Source of the DNA: Pycnococcus provasolii
Lineage: Eukaryota; Chlorophyta; Pseudoscourfieldiophyceae; Pseudoscourfieldiales; Pycnococcaceae
Length of the DNA: 64,000 bases
NCBI GenBank assembly: GCA_938743325.2
Contig: OW568873.1
Location: forward strand, 682,001-746,000
Reading direction: 5' to 3'
Each line of letters opens with the position of its first letter. Position 1 is the stretch's first letter. This document shows positions 40,518-49,910 of this stretch, in pieces. A model generated the notes under the pieces. That model did no database searches and had not been told where the DNA came from. It saw only the letters and a list, made by a program, of their open reading frames with translations. The translations under genes were made by a program, and so were the position numbers.

Positions 40518-42284
40518 TTACACGTATACGGAGGGTTGTGGCGATGTCGCGACTGCTGCGGGAGCAGGTGCCACCTGCTTGACTGCAGCGGCGTGAAACG
40601 ATCGATGCTTACCATGTCGCGACCTTACCATGTATGCTGCGCCTCCAACGATGAACGCGCCACCCAAACCGCATCCTACGAGCACACCGATCAATTGCCC
40701 ACCGCCTACCCCAGACGACGATTTACCGCCTGATTGCGGCGGTGGCGGCGGTGCTGCTGTGGTCTCGCGTGGAGATAGCCCATCCGCGTCGAGAACGACG
40801 ACGCTCTTCCAGAGCGGCGGGGGGCTCGGGGGTGGAGGAGGCAAGGGTGGAGGAGAAGGTGGAGGAGGAGGAGGTTGCGGAGGAGGTGGTGCATTGGGTG
40901 GAGGCTGCGGCGGCGGCGACGGCAGCGGCGGTGGGCTCGGTGGCGGCGGCGGTTGCGGAGGTGGGCTCGGCGGCGGCGGCGGTTGCGGCGGCGGGCTCGG
41001 CGGCGGCGGCGGCGGTGGAGGTGGAGGTGGGCTCGGCGGCGGCGGCGGCGGCGGAGGTGGATGAGGTGGGTTCGGCGGTTGCGGAGGTGGGCTCGGCGGC
41101 GGCGGTGGCGGTGGAGGTGGCGGTGGGCTTGGGGGGGGCGGCGGGCTGGGAGGCGGCGGGCTCGGCGCCGATGGCGGCGGCGGAGGAGGGCTTGGACTCG
41201 GCGGTGGGCTTGGTGGAGGCGGTGGTGACGGCGGAGGTGGAGGTGGGCTTGGCGGAGGTGGCGGCGAGGGTGGGCAGATTTGATCGCCATACACGTCGCG
41301 GTAATTGATCTGCCTCTGCGCGAACATCACGCGAACTTCCTTGAGGTTGTTGTTCTGCGTGAGCTCCGACTGCTGCGTCGACGGTGTTGTCGGCTGATTC
41401 ACCACCACCGCAAGCGTGTGTTCGACGGCATTGAGATACATTTTGGTGAACGTACCATCGACGGAGAAGGGAACTGTGACGTCGCGCGAGTACCTTGCAG
41501 GTAGTCTTGGCCGATTTTCCTGCACCGATAACAGCACGCCGTTCCAGAAGATGGCGTTCGTGTACCCGGCTGGTATCGTTGCGATTCCGTAGTTGTATTC
41601 AGTGTATGATATGTTAAGGCCAATGCGCACTTCCACGAGTTCGTTCTCGCGCTCGGACGGGTTGTGCGGGTACACTATAATGACGTCCTCTTTAGGAACG
41701 CACACGCGGTGGTCCCAAAGCACGGTCTGACTGCCCACGCGCACGTCGATGCCGAGCGTCATGTCCCCTGGGGGTTCAGGTGGCGGTGGCGGCAGCGGCG
41801 GTCTCGGCGGCATCGGCGGCGGCGGAGGAGACGGTGGTGGCGGAGGAGGGGATGGAGGAGGCGGCGGTGGGGGCGGCGGTGGAGACGGCGGCGGCGGCGG
41901 CGGTGGAGGTGGCGGTGGAGGAGGCGGAGGCGGTGGCGGTGGCGGTGGAGGCGGCGGCAGAGGCGGCGGCGGCGGCGGCGGCGGCGGTCTCGGCGGCGGC
42001 GGCGGCGGAGGGCTTGGTGGCAGCGCGTCGCACGGGCATAGGCAGTTGAGAATATGGTTTTTCAGCGTGCGTCGTAGAACTTTCCTTCCTCCGACGCTCG
42101 GCGCGAGTTCATACCCGGGCGGGTTGTAGGGCGGCCTGAACCACGGCGGCGGCGGCGGCGAGGGTGGTGGAGGTGAGCAGACGCACGGGCAGAACGCCGC
42201 GAGTGCCACCGAAGGCAAAGATGCGCTAAGCAGTACCACGACAAGTAAGCAGTGCCATGACGAGGAGAGAGGGAGGGAGGCCAT
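40518..42284 (-). CDS. Pherophorin-like Hyp-rich type I membrane protein
   Basis: Single exon, 588 residues. Signal peptide 1-29 (LLVVVLLSASLPSVALAA), a short Cys-rich cap (FCPCVCSPP ... CLCPCDALPP), a first rod of pure (SPPPPP)n, a globular domain of about 165 residues (TLGIDVRVGSQTVLWDHRVC ... YRDVYGDQICPP), a longer second (SPPPP)n rod, then a Gly-rich transmembrane helix about 525-550 (LIGVLVGCGLGGAFIVGGAA) and a short basic tail. Rod-globule-rod layout with SPPPP motifs is that of green-algal pherophorins and other hydroxyproline-rich matrix glycoproteins, though here a membrane anchor is added. Expected role: wall or extracellular-matrix scaffold fixed to the plasma membrane. The stop codon overlaps a TGTAA. 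Confidence 0.82.
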   Translation of the reverse strand: MASLPLSSSWHCLLVVVLLSASLPSVALAAFCPCVCSPPPPSPPPPPWFRPPYNPPGYELAPSVGGRKVLRRTLKNHILNCLCPCDALPPSPPPPPPPRPPPPPPPPPLPPPPPPPPPPPPPPPPPPPPPPPPSPPPPPPPPPPSPPPPPPSPPPPPMPPRPPLPPPPPEPPGDMTLGIDVRVGSQTVLWDHRVCVPKEDVIIVYPHNPSERENELVEVRIGLNISYTEYNYGIATIPAGYTNAIFWNGVLLSVQENRPRLPARYSRDVTVPFSVDGTFTKMYLNAVEHTLAVVVNQPTTPSTQQSELTQNNNLKEVRVMFAQRQINYRDVYGDQICPPSPPPPPSPPPPPPSPPPPPSPPPSPSPPPPPPSAPSPPPPSPPPPPSPPPPPPPPPPPSPPPQPPNPPHPPPPPPPPPSPPPPPPPPPPPSPPPQPPPPPSPPPQPPPPPSPPPLPSPPPQPPPNAPPPPQPPPPPPSPPPLPPPPPSPPPLWKSVVVLDADGLSPRETTAAPPPPPQSGGKSSSGVGGGQLIGVLVGCGLGGAFIVGGAAYMVRSRHGKHRSFHAAAVKQVAPAPAAVATSPQPSVYV

Positions 42285-42800
42285 GGGAATGGCCGGACGC
42301 CTACCTTAAGATAGTCTTGTCTAGGCAGGAGTCAACGCTTAACGTTGGGCCCCAGGAGGAACGGGTTCGGGCCTTCGGGGAGACCATGTGATTTCTCAAC
42401 GCCCCAAACAGCCAAAGGGAGGAACCACCTCGATCGTCGCATGCATGCAAGTACCATCACAGGAATTCGCTCAAGGCCCGGCCGGTCCCTGGTAAAATAC
42501 CTCTACAGTAAAGTAGTTGGTAGTACTACCCACCCCCCTTGGCTTGCCCCTCTATGGTGCCATCTAAGGTAAACTTAAGGCTTAGTCTAGCTAAGATACC
42601 AACCGGTACAGTATGTATGTAGTAGGTTAACCGGGTAGGGTATGGTAGGCCGACCGATTCCCCAGGGGCCGACAAATAGTCTAAGGTAGAATATCAGTTC
42701 GTTCGGCATTAGGGTTGTAAGGGAACCCGAACCCTAATCCTAACCCTAACCCTAACCCTAACCCTACTCCTTTCCCACTTCTCCTGTACTCCTTCATGTC
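42285..42800. other. Intergenic region with telomere-type array
   Basis: Divergent promoter space of the pherophorin-like and DnaJ genes. A TGGGCCCC box sits near 42342. No gene. Confidence 0.5.
42730..42767 (-). repeat. Interstitial telomere-type array upstream of the DnaJ gene
   Basis: Five to six CCCTAA units with one variant (CCTAAT), ending about 35 bp before the ORF start at 42801 and about 95 bp before the alternative start at 42861. Confidence 0.88.
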
Positions 42801-44858
42801 ATGTCTTGTCCGTCTTTTTCTTTTGCGATTATTGGTCCCTTTCCCATTCTAATAGGGAAGATGGTTCGCATGTGTATGCGCACGTGCCATGTTAATGTGG
42901 TTATGGTGATGTTGTTGTTACTCTCAACGGTGTGCTTGTCAACCGCGATAACGAAAAGAACCTCGCCGTACGATGTCCTTCAAGTACCCCACCGAGCTTC
43001 CCTCGACCAAGTCAAACAGGCGTACCGCGTGCGCGCGAAATTGGCACACCCGGACAAACCAGGAGGGAACGAGGAGCTGTTCCGAGAAGTGCAGGAGGCG
43101 TACGAAGTGCTATCAGACCCGGAGCGAAGGCGCACGTACGATGCGACGGGATTCAGAACGCAGGAAGAACAGCGCGACGCGGAAAGACAGTACGCATCCA
43201 GCAGAAGGAACATGTACTACGGCGGGTCGGCGCACCCGGAAGGATTCGGCGGGTTCCGACACCCGGACCAGGAGTTCAGCAGGCACGCCAGCTCGAGGCA
43301 ACAGCAACACCACAGAATGTTCGTCAACTTCGGGCAGCGTTTCTTCCAAGAGCCGCTCGCAAGCCGTTCTGCGGAGCTCACCGCGAGGACGTTCGGCACA
43401 GCCGTGTTCCGACGCGCGAGCCCGGAAACGACCGCAGCTCTCGTGCAAATCTACCACGAAGGTGTTGCCGCGTGCCACCGAGTTTCGCCGCAGTGGGAAC
43501 GCGTGCACTCCGCGCTGAACGACCTTGCTGTCGTGGGACGCGTGCACGCCACCCGCGAGGCGGCGCTCGCGGCGGAACTTGCGCCGGGTTCCAACGCCGC
43601 CGCGTTCTTCATGCACGACTCGTACGAAGAGCGGCAAGGCTTCCGCGCGGATGAGCTGCCCGCGTTCGTGGGATTTCGACCTGGATGCGTGCACTTTGCG
43701 TGCCGGCGCTACTTCCGCCCGGATAAACGCGCAGACGATCTCGCGGAGGCGCTGCAGCAATTTGTCGTCGACGATCTCATGCGCCTGCCACCCGTGGGGC
43801 GCATCTCTCTTCACGACGTCGAGGCATGGCTTGGTGCACCCGCTGGTGCGAAGCACTACGGCGTTGCGATGCCGGCATCTGCAACGACAATATGGGCACG
43901 AGCTTGGGCGTGGTTAGACGACCGACGCCCCGTGCCACTCGCGCGCGCCGCGGTGATCTGCTTCACGGCGAAAGACGGCGTGAGCAATCCCGTGCTGCGA
44001 ACGCTGCAGCGCGAGTTCGCAGGACGTGTCGACTTGCGCGTCGTGCGATGGCGGGATGGCGATCAAGCCAAGGCATGGCGCAGGATGTACGGCGTGTCAT
44101 CTGCACCGGCGGTGGCAGTGTTCCACGAACGGCGCGGTATTCCCCATAACGTGGTGACGAACACCGCATTCGGAGGCACCGAGTTGCGCGCAATTTTAAA
44201 CGCAGCGCAGCCATGGATTCCCCGCCTGCGCCTGGCCACCGCACCGCAGCTCGGTCCATGCGTGAAACGCATGGATAGAGTTGGCGTGTGCATTGCACTG
44301 GTGTCGCACGTCTCTGACAACCTCCTTGGCGAGACTGGAACTCACTGCACGCCGGCAGCCGCGGCGTATGTGAACATGGCTCGCGGTCTCGCTTCCGGCG
44401 ACACGCCTCTTGCACGCGTAGTGCGCACAGGCTCTGCGACGGTGGCTCTGATTGACCCTCGCACACAGCCCTTACTTGCATTTGCGCTGCTTCAAGGGCG
44501 TGATAAGAATGCCGCGTATCTTGTCGCGTACTCTGTGCAAGGGAAAGACGACGTGATTGCTGTGCATGCGCTATCCCGCGTGCCGGAGGATGTGAAACCT
44601 GAGGACGCGTCGAAGTGGCCCGGGAGCGATCCAAGGCTCTTGGTGACGACGCATGTTCACCGTTCGCCACTTTCCTCCCCCTTCCGGCCCGTGGACGAGG
44701 ACGCGCCCGCTTGGATTTCCAAGTTCGCCGCCGCGTCGACGACATATGCCGTGACGCACGGGTCTGATGCAATTGCCTGGGCTACGGAGATGTTGCCGCA
44801 CGTTGCGCCCATGCTTACTCTCTTGGGTGCCGTGGCGCTTGGCAACATTGTACGATAA
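42801..44858 (+). CDS. ER-type DnaJ protein with thioredoxin-fold region (DNAJC16-like)
   Basis: 685 residues in one exon. A hydrophobic signal or anchor at about 30-50 (VVMVMLLLLSTVCLSTA) suggests that the Met at 42861 (MVRMCMRTC) may be the real start. A J domain follows directly: SPYDVLQVPHRASLDQVKQA, with the HPD motif at 83-85 and 'FREVQEAYEVLSDPERR'. The middle (about 300-480) has a thioredoxin-like segment (ARAAVICFTA ... YGVSSAPAVAVFHE) that lacks a CxxC, so no redox activity is expected. A C-terminal hydrophobic segment (MLTLLGAVALGNIV) may be a tail anchor. Layout matches DNAJC16-type ER membrane co-chaperones, which act with BiP. The HPD motif shows that Hsp70 stimulation is likely. 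Confidence 0.82.
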   Translation: MSCPSFSFAIIGPFPILIGKMVRMCMRTCHVNVVMVMLLLLSTVCLSTAITKRTSPYDVLQVPHRASLDQVKQAYRVRAKLAHPDKPGGNEELFREVQEAYEVLSDPERRRTYDATGFRTQEEQRDAERQYASSRRNMYYGGSAHPEGFGGFRHPDQEFSRHASSRQQQHHRMFVNFGQRFFQEPLASRSAELTARTFGTAVFRRASPETTAALVQIYHEGVAACHRVSPQWERVHSALNDLAVVGRVHATREAALAAELAPGSNAAAFFMHDSYEERQGFRADELPAFVGFRPGCVHFACRRYFRPDKRADDLAEALQQFVVDDLMRLPPVGRISLHDVEAWLGAPAGAKHYGVAMPASATTIWARAWAWLDDRRPVPLARAAVICFTAKDGVSNPVLRTLQREFAGRVDLRVVRWRDGDQAKAWRRMYGVSSAPAVAVFHERRGIPHNVVTNTAFGGTELRAILNAAQPWIPRLRLATAPQLGPCVKRMDRVGVCIALVSHVSDNLLGETGTHCTPAAAAYVNMARGLASGDTPLARVVRTGSATVALIDPRTQPLLAFALLQGRDKNAAYLVAYSVQGKDDVIAVHALSRVPEDVKPEDASKWPGSDPRLLVTTHVHRSPLSSPFRPVDEDAPAWISKFAAASTTYAVTHGSDAIAWATEMLPHVAPMLTLLGAVALGNIVR

Positions 44859-44912
44859 TGTACTTTCTTTTATAAAAAAACAACATTTTTGTTCTGTTTT
44901 ACTTGCACTCTG

Positions 44913-46061
44913 TTATTGCTTCGCCCAAGGCAGCGCGTTGTTGCCACCCGCCGTGGTTGAGCGGCCCGATGCTGCGGCGACAGCAGCCGCGTTTAGCGCG
45001 ATGTGCTTCGCACCACGTCCTATGGAATTCCCCGAATGCTTCTTGAGGAATGAAACGCTGGGTATCAGCACGTCACGCACGATGTCGTACTCGTTGTGAT
45101 TGCACTCCTCCCCCTGCGTGTGCAGCTCGCAAACGGGCGGCATGATCATCATGCCATCCCCACCTTCGTCGCTTACCGGCGACGTGCAACTCGACGAAGA
45201 GCCCCGTGAGGACCTTGATCTTGTGCACGTCACATTGGATATGCCACCTGGGCTCCCAGCAGGATTGGTCTTGGCAGCAAACGCTTCGGCGTGTCGACTT
45301 GCCACGTCGTCGCATAGCCGCTTCGCGTGCGAGTACGGAATAATCTGGTCCGCCTCGGCGTGCATGAGCAGTACCGGCGCCCTAACTTGGCGCGCGTTCC
45401 GCAGCGTGTCCCACCGCTGGAGCAGCACGTTTGCAATGGCGCCAAACAGGTCAACGGCAAGCTGGCGTATGCTCAGGTACGGCGCGTGCAGCAGCAGCGC
45501 CGCGGGCGGCGTTCCCGCCTGCGACATGGCCGCCGCAAGCGCCGTCGCTGGCCCTGTTCCTATGCTGCGTCCAAACACGACTATGCGCTGAGGTGGAACC
45601 TGCAGGTGCGTCTTGAGGAAGGCGTACACAGCGTTCACCGCGGCGTCAACGCTCGCCTCGCTCGGCTGTCCCGTTGCGACGCCGTATCCCGGATATTCGG
45701 CGACGAGCACGTGTGCGTCCAGCGCGTCGCTCCACAGCGCCGCCTCCGCGGCCATCTCTCCCGCGTCGCACGCGTTTCCGTGAGCGATGCACACGGCGCA
45801 TCGCGCTCGCGACTTGCCCGCCTCTTTTCTCTCGACGAGCACAGCGGGCAGTGCGTCCATGTCGGACATGACGCTCGGCGCGCCGTCGCTCGCGATCCAC
45901 ACGAGTTGCATGTTCTGCGCGACGTCATTTTGCGTGGCCGACTTCCTCGTTCCTGCGAACGGCACGCCGTGCACGTCGTAGGAGGAGACGCCTCGCGCCT
46001 TGCGCGTGCCTGGGAAGGCGAATGCGTTGACGAACGAGTGCGTCTTCAGCCACGCGAGCAT
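44913..46061 (-). CDS. ABHD17-like serine hydrolase
   Basis: 382 residues. The alpha/beta-hydrolase core shows the oxyanion region IAHGNACDAG near 145, the stretch EYPGYGVATGQPSEASV, the nucleophile elbow GRSIGTG (catalytic Ser), the acid loop MHAEADQIIP and a His in 'EECNHNEYDIVRD', completing the triad. This is the pattern of the ABHD13/ABHD17 group; ABHD17 enzymes remove palmitate from proteins such as Ras. A Ser/Arg-rich insertion of about 45 residues lies between the Asp and His, and no Cys-rich N-terminal palmitoylation patch is seen, so the exact substrate is uncertain. Convergent with the DnaJ gene, the stops being only about 55 bp apart. Confidence 0.8.
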   Translation of the reverse strand: MLAWLKTHSFVNAFAFPGTRKARGVSSYDVHGVPFAGTRKSATQNDVAQNMQLVWIASDGAPSVMSDMDALPAVLVERKEAGKSRARCAVCIAHGNACDAGEMAAEAALWSDALDAHVLVAEYPGYGVATGQPSEASVDAAVNAVYAFLKTHLQVPPQRIVVFGRSIGTGPATALAAAMSQAGTPPAALLLHAPYLSIRQLAVDLFGAIANVLLQRWDTLRNARQVRAPVLLMHAEADQIIPYSHAKRLCDDVASRHAEAFAAKTNPAGSPGGISNVTCTRSRSSRGSSSSCTSPVSDEGGDGMMIMPPVCELHTQGEECNHNEYDIVRDVLIPSVSFLKKHSGNSIGRGAKHIALNAAAVAAASGRSTTAGGNNALPWAKQ

Positions 46062-46590
46062 GTGAAAAAAACTAACAGCCTGAATGAATGAAAGTTGTCA
46101 ATGTGCTTGCGTGTTTGCCTATTATCAGGGAGTGTGCTCTTAAGACCGCACACTCGCGCCTCCGGAGGTTGCCTGGCCGACTACCAACCTAGACTGGTTC
46201 ACGTGAGCACGCTTCCAAAAAAAGGGGCTCGGTTCACATTAACCCTTTTGATCCGGCTGCCCGGTACAGTACTACGGTGGTGAGTGGTGACACAACACAG
46301 CACAACACAGCTCATTCCATATTGAATATTTCATTCCGCCGCCGAGAGAGCTTCGAAGAAGTCAACACCTGTCTGTACCTGCAGAATTCCCTTAGATGAT
46401 GGTTCGAGGGCGTTAGGGTTAGGGTTACTGGGTTAGGGTTAGGGTTAGGGTTAGGGTTACTGGGTTAGGGTTAGGGTTACTGGGTTAGAAACTCCGTCGA
46501 ATTCCGTCCCCTCATATTTGGTAAGGTTTAGTTTCATTCGTTGATTGATTCGGCTGGCGTGTTCTGCGTCTGCGTTTGGTTTCAGGACTC
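46062..46590. other. Intergenic region with telomere-type array
   Basis: Divergent promoter space between the hydrolase and the RCC1-like gene; besides the array I see no gene. Confidence 0.5.
46413..46488 (+). repeat. Interstitial TTAGGG array with ACTGGG variants
   Basis: About eleven TTAGGG units, broken three times by the variant TTACTGGG. Ends about 100 bp before the start at 46591. Confidence 0.9.
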
Positions 46591-47622
46591 ATGGAGTCAG
46601 GCGGCGACGCACACGGGCATGGGCTGCGAGACGCCGCCATCGCCGTCTGGCGTGAATGGCTTGTCGTCGTGCACAAACCACGACGACTCGCAATCGTCGA
46701 GCAGCTTCGCATAACCACGTCGCGAGCCAACGCGAACCTTGCAGCGGGTCAGGATTTCTCGCTCTCTCTGCGACATGACGGCAACATTGCGTGCTGGGGA
46801 GGCAACGACGACGGCGGCCCGGCGCCACCGGATGGCATGCAAGGCGACTTCGTCGCCATCGCCGCGGGTTTGAATCACTCGCTGGCGCTGCAACGCAACG
46901 GCAATATTGCGTGCTGGGGAAGCAACTACGTCGGCCAGGCGCCTCCGGATGGCATGCAGGGCGACTTCGTCGCCATCGCCGCGGGTTTGAATCACTCGTT
47001 GGCGCTGCAACGCGACGGCAATATCGCGTGCCGGGGAGACAACGAGTCTGACCAGGCGCCTCCGGACGGCATACAAGGTGACTTCGTCGCCATCGCCGCG
47101 GGTGACTATCACTCGTTGGCGATCCGACGCGACGGCAATATTACGTGTTGGGGCTTGAACGGCAACGGCCAGGCGCCTCCGGACGGCATACAAGGCGACT
47201 TCGTCGCCATCGCCGCAGGTGCCGCTCACTCGCTGGCGCTGCAACGCGACGGCAGCATCGCGTGCTGGGGCTGGAACGAGGACGGCCGGGCGCCTCCGGA
47301 CGGCATACAAGGTGACTTCGTCGCCATCGCCGCGGGTGACGATCACTCGTTGGCGATCCGACGCGACGGCAGCATCGCGTGCTGGGGCTGGAACGAGGAC
47401 GGCCAGGCGCCTCCGGACGGCATACAAGGTGACTTCGTCGCCATCGCCGCGGGTGGCGCTCACTCGCTGGCGATCCGACGCGACGGCAATATTGTGTGTT
47501 GGGGAAGCAACGACAACGGCCAGGCGCCGACTCCAGAGGACTACGAGTATTACGGCGAGGACGACTACGCCACCCTTATTAGTGCTAACTTTCCCTTCAT
47601 GACCGATGTGCACATCCTGTAA
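46591..47622 (+). CDS. RCC1-like beta-propeller protein with seven repeats
   Basis: A 343-residue protein, start at ATG 46591 (MESGGDAHGHGL). After a 55-residue N-terminal helix region come seven repeats of 39 residues: HSLALxRxGNIxCWGxNxxGQAPPDG(I/M)QGDFVAIAAG. This is the RCC1_2 repeat, expected to form a seven-blade propeller. Repeats are very alike at DNA level (117-bp units), so the array is young or homogenised. No signal peptide or other domain. RCC1-like propellers range from Ran exchange factors to substrate-binding platforms; the short regular unit and the GQAPP linker are closer to bacterial and protist RCC1 repeats than to RCC1 itself, so exchange activity is not implied. The stop overlaps a TGTAA. 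Confidence 0.82.
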   Translation: MESGGDAHGHGLRDAAIAVWREWLVVVHKPRRLAIVEQLRITTSRANANLAAGQDFSLSLRHDGNIACWGGNDDGGPAPPDGMQGDFVAIAAGLNHSLALQRNGNIACWGSNYVGQAPPDGMQGDFVAIAAGLNHSLALQRDGNIACRGDNESDQAPPDGIQGDFVAIAAGDYHSLAIRRDGNITCWGLNGNGQAPPDGIQGDFVAIAAGAAHSLALQRDGSIACWGWNEDGRAPPDGIQGDFVAIAAGDDHSLAIRRDGSIACWGWNEDGQAPPDGIQGDFVAIAAGGAHSLAIRRDGNIVCWGSNDNGQAPTPEDYEYYGEDDYATLISANFPFMTDVHIL

Positions 47623-47697
47623 TTTGTTACAACTACTTTAATACAAGTACAGTAGGACTACAGTATATGACGATAATAGAGATTTGCTTTCTTTGAG

Positions 47698-48105
47698 TTA
47701 TGTAGTACGCACAACCTTAACCAGCAGGTGGTTCGACGACCTATTCACGCTCTTGATGTCCTCGACGACTGCGTCAGCAAACAAAGCGGACGCCTCCTCC
47801 ATAACTCCCTCGATGTGCTCGGGAATGCGCACGCGTATCAGGATGTATGCGCGACCGCCCGGCTTCAGTGTGGCGTGAATGGTGTGCAGAAGTGCGGAAG
47901 AGTCGTAGATATCCGCGACGCAGTCGGCGGCAAGAACGACGTCGAATGCGCCTCGCATATTCGGCGTGATGACATTCTCGTCCGTGCTCCAATCTAGCGT
48001 GCGAGGTATCTCAACTTTCCCCCCTGCGTGCTTGACAGCGTCTTGGTTGCGTTCGAGGTTATCTATCATGAGCGGAACGAGCTCTGAATCGTTTTCACTA
48101 CTCAC
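47698..48105 (-). CDS. C-terminal half of a METTL21-type methyltransferase, possibly truncated
   Basis: The frame reads 'ELVPLMIDNLERNQDAVKHA', then 'FDVVLAADCVADIYDSSALL', then 'TLKPGGRAYILIRVRIPEHI', which are motifs II-VI of the methyltransferase-16 (lysine/METTL21) family; the acidic motif here is ADCV rather than the family's usual D(V/C)xY. The motif I region (ELGxGxG) is not present upstream. The frame starts after a stop at a GTG (48105); the first ATG is at 48069, inside the domain. A GTGAGT at the frame start looks like a splice donor, but no complete upstream exon is seen in the 400 bp before the next gene. So the gene is either truncated or has a 5' exon I did not find. As it stands it lacks part of the SAM site and is probably inactive. 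Confidence 0.55.
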   Translation of the reverse strand: MSSENDSELVPLMIDNLERNQDAVKHAGGKVEIPRTLDWSTDENVITPNMRGAFDVVLAADCVADIYDSSALLHTIHATLKPGGRAYILIRVRIPEHIEGVMEEASALFADAVVEDIKSVNRSSNHLLVKVVRTT

Positions 48106-48307
48106 GCGTGGAGACGCTCAGACCGCTGTGATGAGCACCCAACAGCACGATGCCACTCGTGCACAGCCCAACGGGAATTGCGAGTTGAGGTCGACGGCGT
48201 AGGGACAGGCCGACGAGCGGGATCAGCGGCGCGAGCAAAATCGGCATAAGCAGCGTGTAGTCCGGCCCCGACGAGCGCGGCGATGAAGGCGAAGAAGCGG
48301 GCGCCAT
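48098..48307 (-). CDS. Small hydrophobic ORF, 69 residues
   Basis: ATG at 48307 gives a Ser-rich start and two hydrophobic helices (LLMPILLAPLIPLVGLSL and IPVGLCTSGIVLLGAH), ending 8 bp inside the methyltransferase frame. It could be a small membrane protein or part of a lost exon of the methyltransferase. No family recognised. Confidence 0.3.
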   Translation of the reverse strand: MAPASSPSSPRSSGPDYTLLMPILLAPLIPLVGLSLRRRPQLAIPVGLCTSGIVLLGAHHSGLSVSTRE

Positions 48308-48524
48308 TTGTGAAGTAGGAATGACGGAACACGAAAGCTGAAAACGGTGGAAAGGAAATCCGGAACCGGGACCAAATATTTTCCTTGCCCAAATTCGGGG
48401 TTGGGGAGAAGCGTCCGCGAAACGCGGGGGAGGCTCTCCATATGCCATTTGCCTTGTCACAAAACACTCTACCAGGTAGGCTACGATAATTGTGTTAAAT
48501 ACAAAAAGCGATGGTAGCACAGCT

Positions 48525-49910
48525 CTACAGGTCTTTGAGACTTCTCATCCGCGCCTCCGCCTCGGCGCACACCGTGCTCGCGAGAGGACTGCACAGCACG
48601 TCGTCGTCGCCGACAATCAGACGCGTGAAGATGTTCGAAGACACCTGCACGCAAGCGCGGTCGGGCGATCGACGAACACAGCGACGAAGCGCGTCGAGCG
48701 CATTGAGGCGAATCAAATACGCACTTCCAGCCTTGCTATTTGCAAGGGCGTGCAGGAGTCGGAGCGACATCCGTGCGGATGTGACGGGAGGTTTGTCGAC
48801 GGACTTCAGAGCCGCGGCGGCCGCACCGCACTTCAGCGTGGCATCCAAGAGAGCCGCGCGCTCACGCGGCTCGTTACTAGGCGAACCTCCGCGCGAGGAC
48901 ATGTGCGTCTCCGCAGCTTTCAGCAAGGCGACGAGGCAGGTTAGTGCCGCCGGTCTCGTGCAAGCGAGGCGTGCGACGCTCGTGATAACGCTGGTGGGTG
49001 GTATACAAGGTGCCACGACGCTAGCGGCGTGCGCGCAACATCGCCAACCTGCACCCACGGCACCGCTGTAGTCAAATCCGTTGAGAGTAGCTGACAGATC
49101 ACTCGGCCCACCTTTCAGGCGTATAATTTCGTCCGCAAGCTTCGCGTGCTTTGTCACGCGCCACGCGCACATGGACAGGCGAACGACTATGCCGCGCTCG
49201 CCCGTCGTTTCGTTCGTCGTGAGATACCCGTTACGCTCAAGCAGCAGTGCGCCCGACGGAGCTATGTGCATGAATCGAAAATGTGTAGACGATTTTCTGA
49301 ACACGTGTGTGGCACAGTGCGTTGGTCCGCACTCGTCGACGAAGTCCGACGACACCTGTCTGTGCACGTTGACGGCAAGAACAGTCGCGAGGCCTTCGTG
49401 CGACATGGCTTCGTCATCAACCACGCGCAGTGCCAAGACAGCGTCGTCGACGGAAGAGAGAAGGTGCACGCCTCTCGCGGCTATTGTCAAGGCGCGCCCG
49501 CACAGGTTAATTTGTGTCTTGAACACGTCGTCGCCTGCAACGGCTACAGCTGGCACGAAGACGCAAACTTCGTCGCACGCGCGTCTTGCCAACCCGTCTA
49601 GCACGCGCTCGCGCCAGTTTGTGCACGTGGTGGCACTGCGTGTACTACCGCCGCCGCCGCCGCCGTCTGAGTCGTGGCTCAGCTTCAGTGCTGCGCCGAC
49701 GTCTCTCCACAGCGCGTCGTCTGCGTTGATGGAACTTCTCATCGCGCGGCACGTGTTTGCGAGCGCAATCACGTCGACGGGGTTGAGCATGTTCGCCGCG
49801 AGGTACGAGACGACGTGGTTGGGTAGCTGCTGCAGAGCGGACAGTGGCGCTGCTGTGTTGGTTAAGGGTGGTGTTGCTGCTGCTGAGGAAGGTGTTGTTG
49901 CGGCCGCCAT
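48525..49910 (-). CDS. F-box protein
   Basis: 461 residues from the Met at 49910 (MAAATTPSSAAA); the frame is open further upstream but unlike protein. An F-box follows the Ala-rich start, about residues 27-70: 'LQQLPNHVVSYLAANMLNPV' then 'CRAMRSSINADDALWRDV'. The remainder is alpha-helical with Cys/Ala-rich armadillo-like stretches near the C-terminus (PAALTCLVALLKAAE; LLHALANSKAGSAYLIRL). F-box proteins link substrates to SCF ubiquitin ligases through SKP1; the substrate here is unknown. It shares a 510-bp promoter region with the divergent gene at 50420. Confidence 0.72.
   Translation of the reverse strand: MAAATTPSSAAATPPLTNTAAPLSALQQLPNHVVSYLAANMLNPVDVIALANTCRAMRSSINADDALWRDVGAALKLSHDSDGGGGGGSTRSATTCTNWRERVLDGLARRACDEVCVFVPAVAVAGDDVFKTQINLCGRALTIAARGVHLLSSVDDAVLALRVVDDEAMSHEGLATVLAVNVHRQVSSDFVDECGPTHCATHVFRKSSTHFRFMHIAPSGALLLERNGYLTTNETTGERGIVVRLSMCAWRVTKHAKLADEIIRLKGGPSDLSATLNGFDYSGAVGAGWRCCAHAASVVAPCIPPTSVITSVARLACTRPAALTCLVALLKAAETHMSSRGGSPSNEPRERAALLDATLKCGAAAAALKSVDKPPVTSARMSLRLLHALANSKAGSAYLIRLNALDALRRCVRRSPDRACVQVSSNIFTRLIVGDDDVLCSPLASTVCAEAEARMRSLKDL

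Noticed and set aside
40242-40733. 163-residue plus-strand ORF
   Set aside because: Its second half is antisense to the pherophorin-like gene; the first half has no motif.
40630-41064. Plus-strand Gly-rich ORF opposite the pherophorin-like gene
   Set aside because: Shadow of the (SPPPP)n rod; no start context or other domain.
42730-42767. Chromosome end
   Set aside because: The telomere-type arrays are short and lie between genes with sequence on both sides, so they are interstitial.
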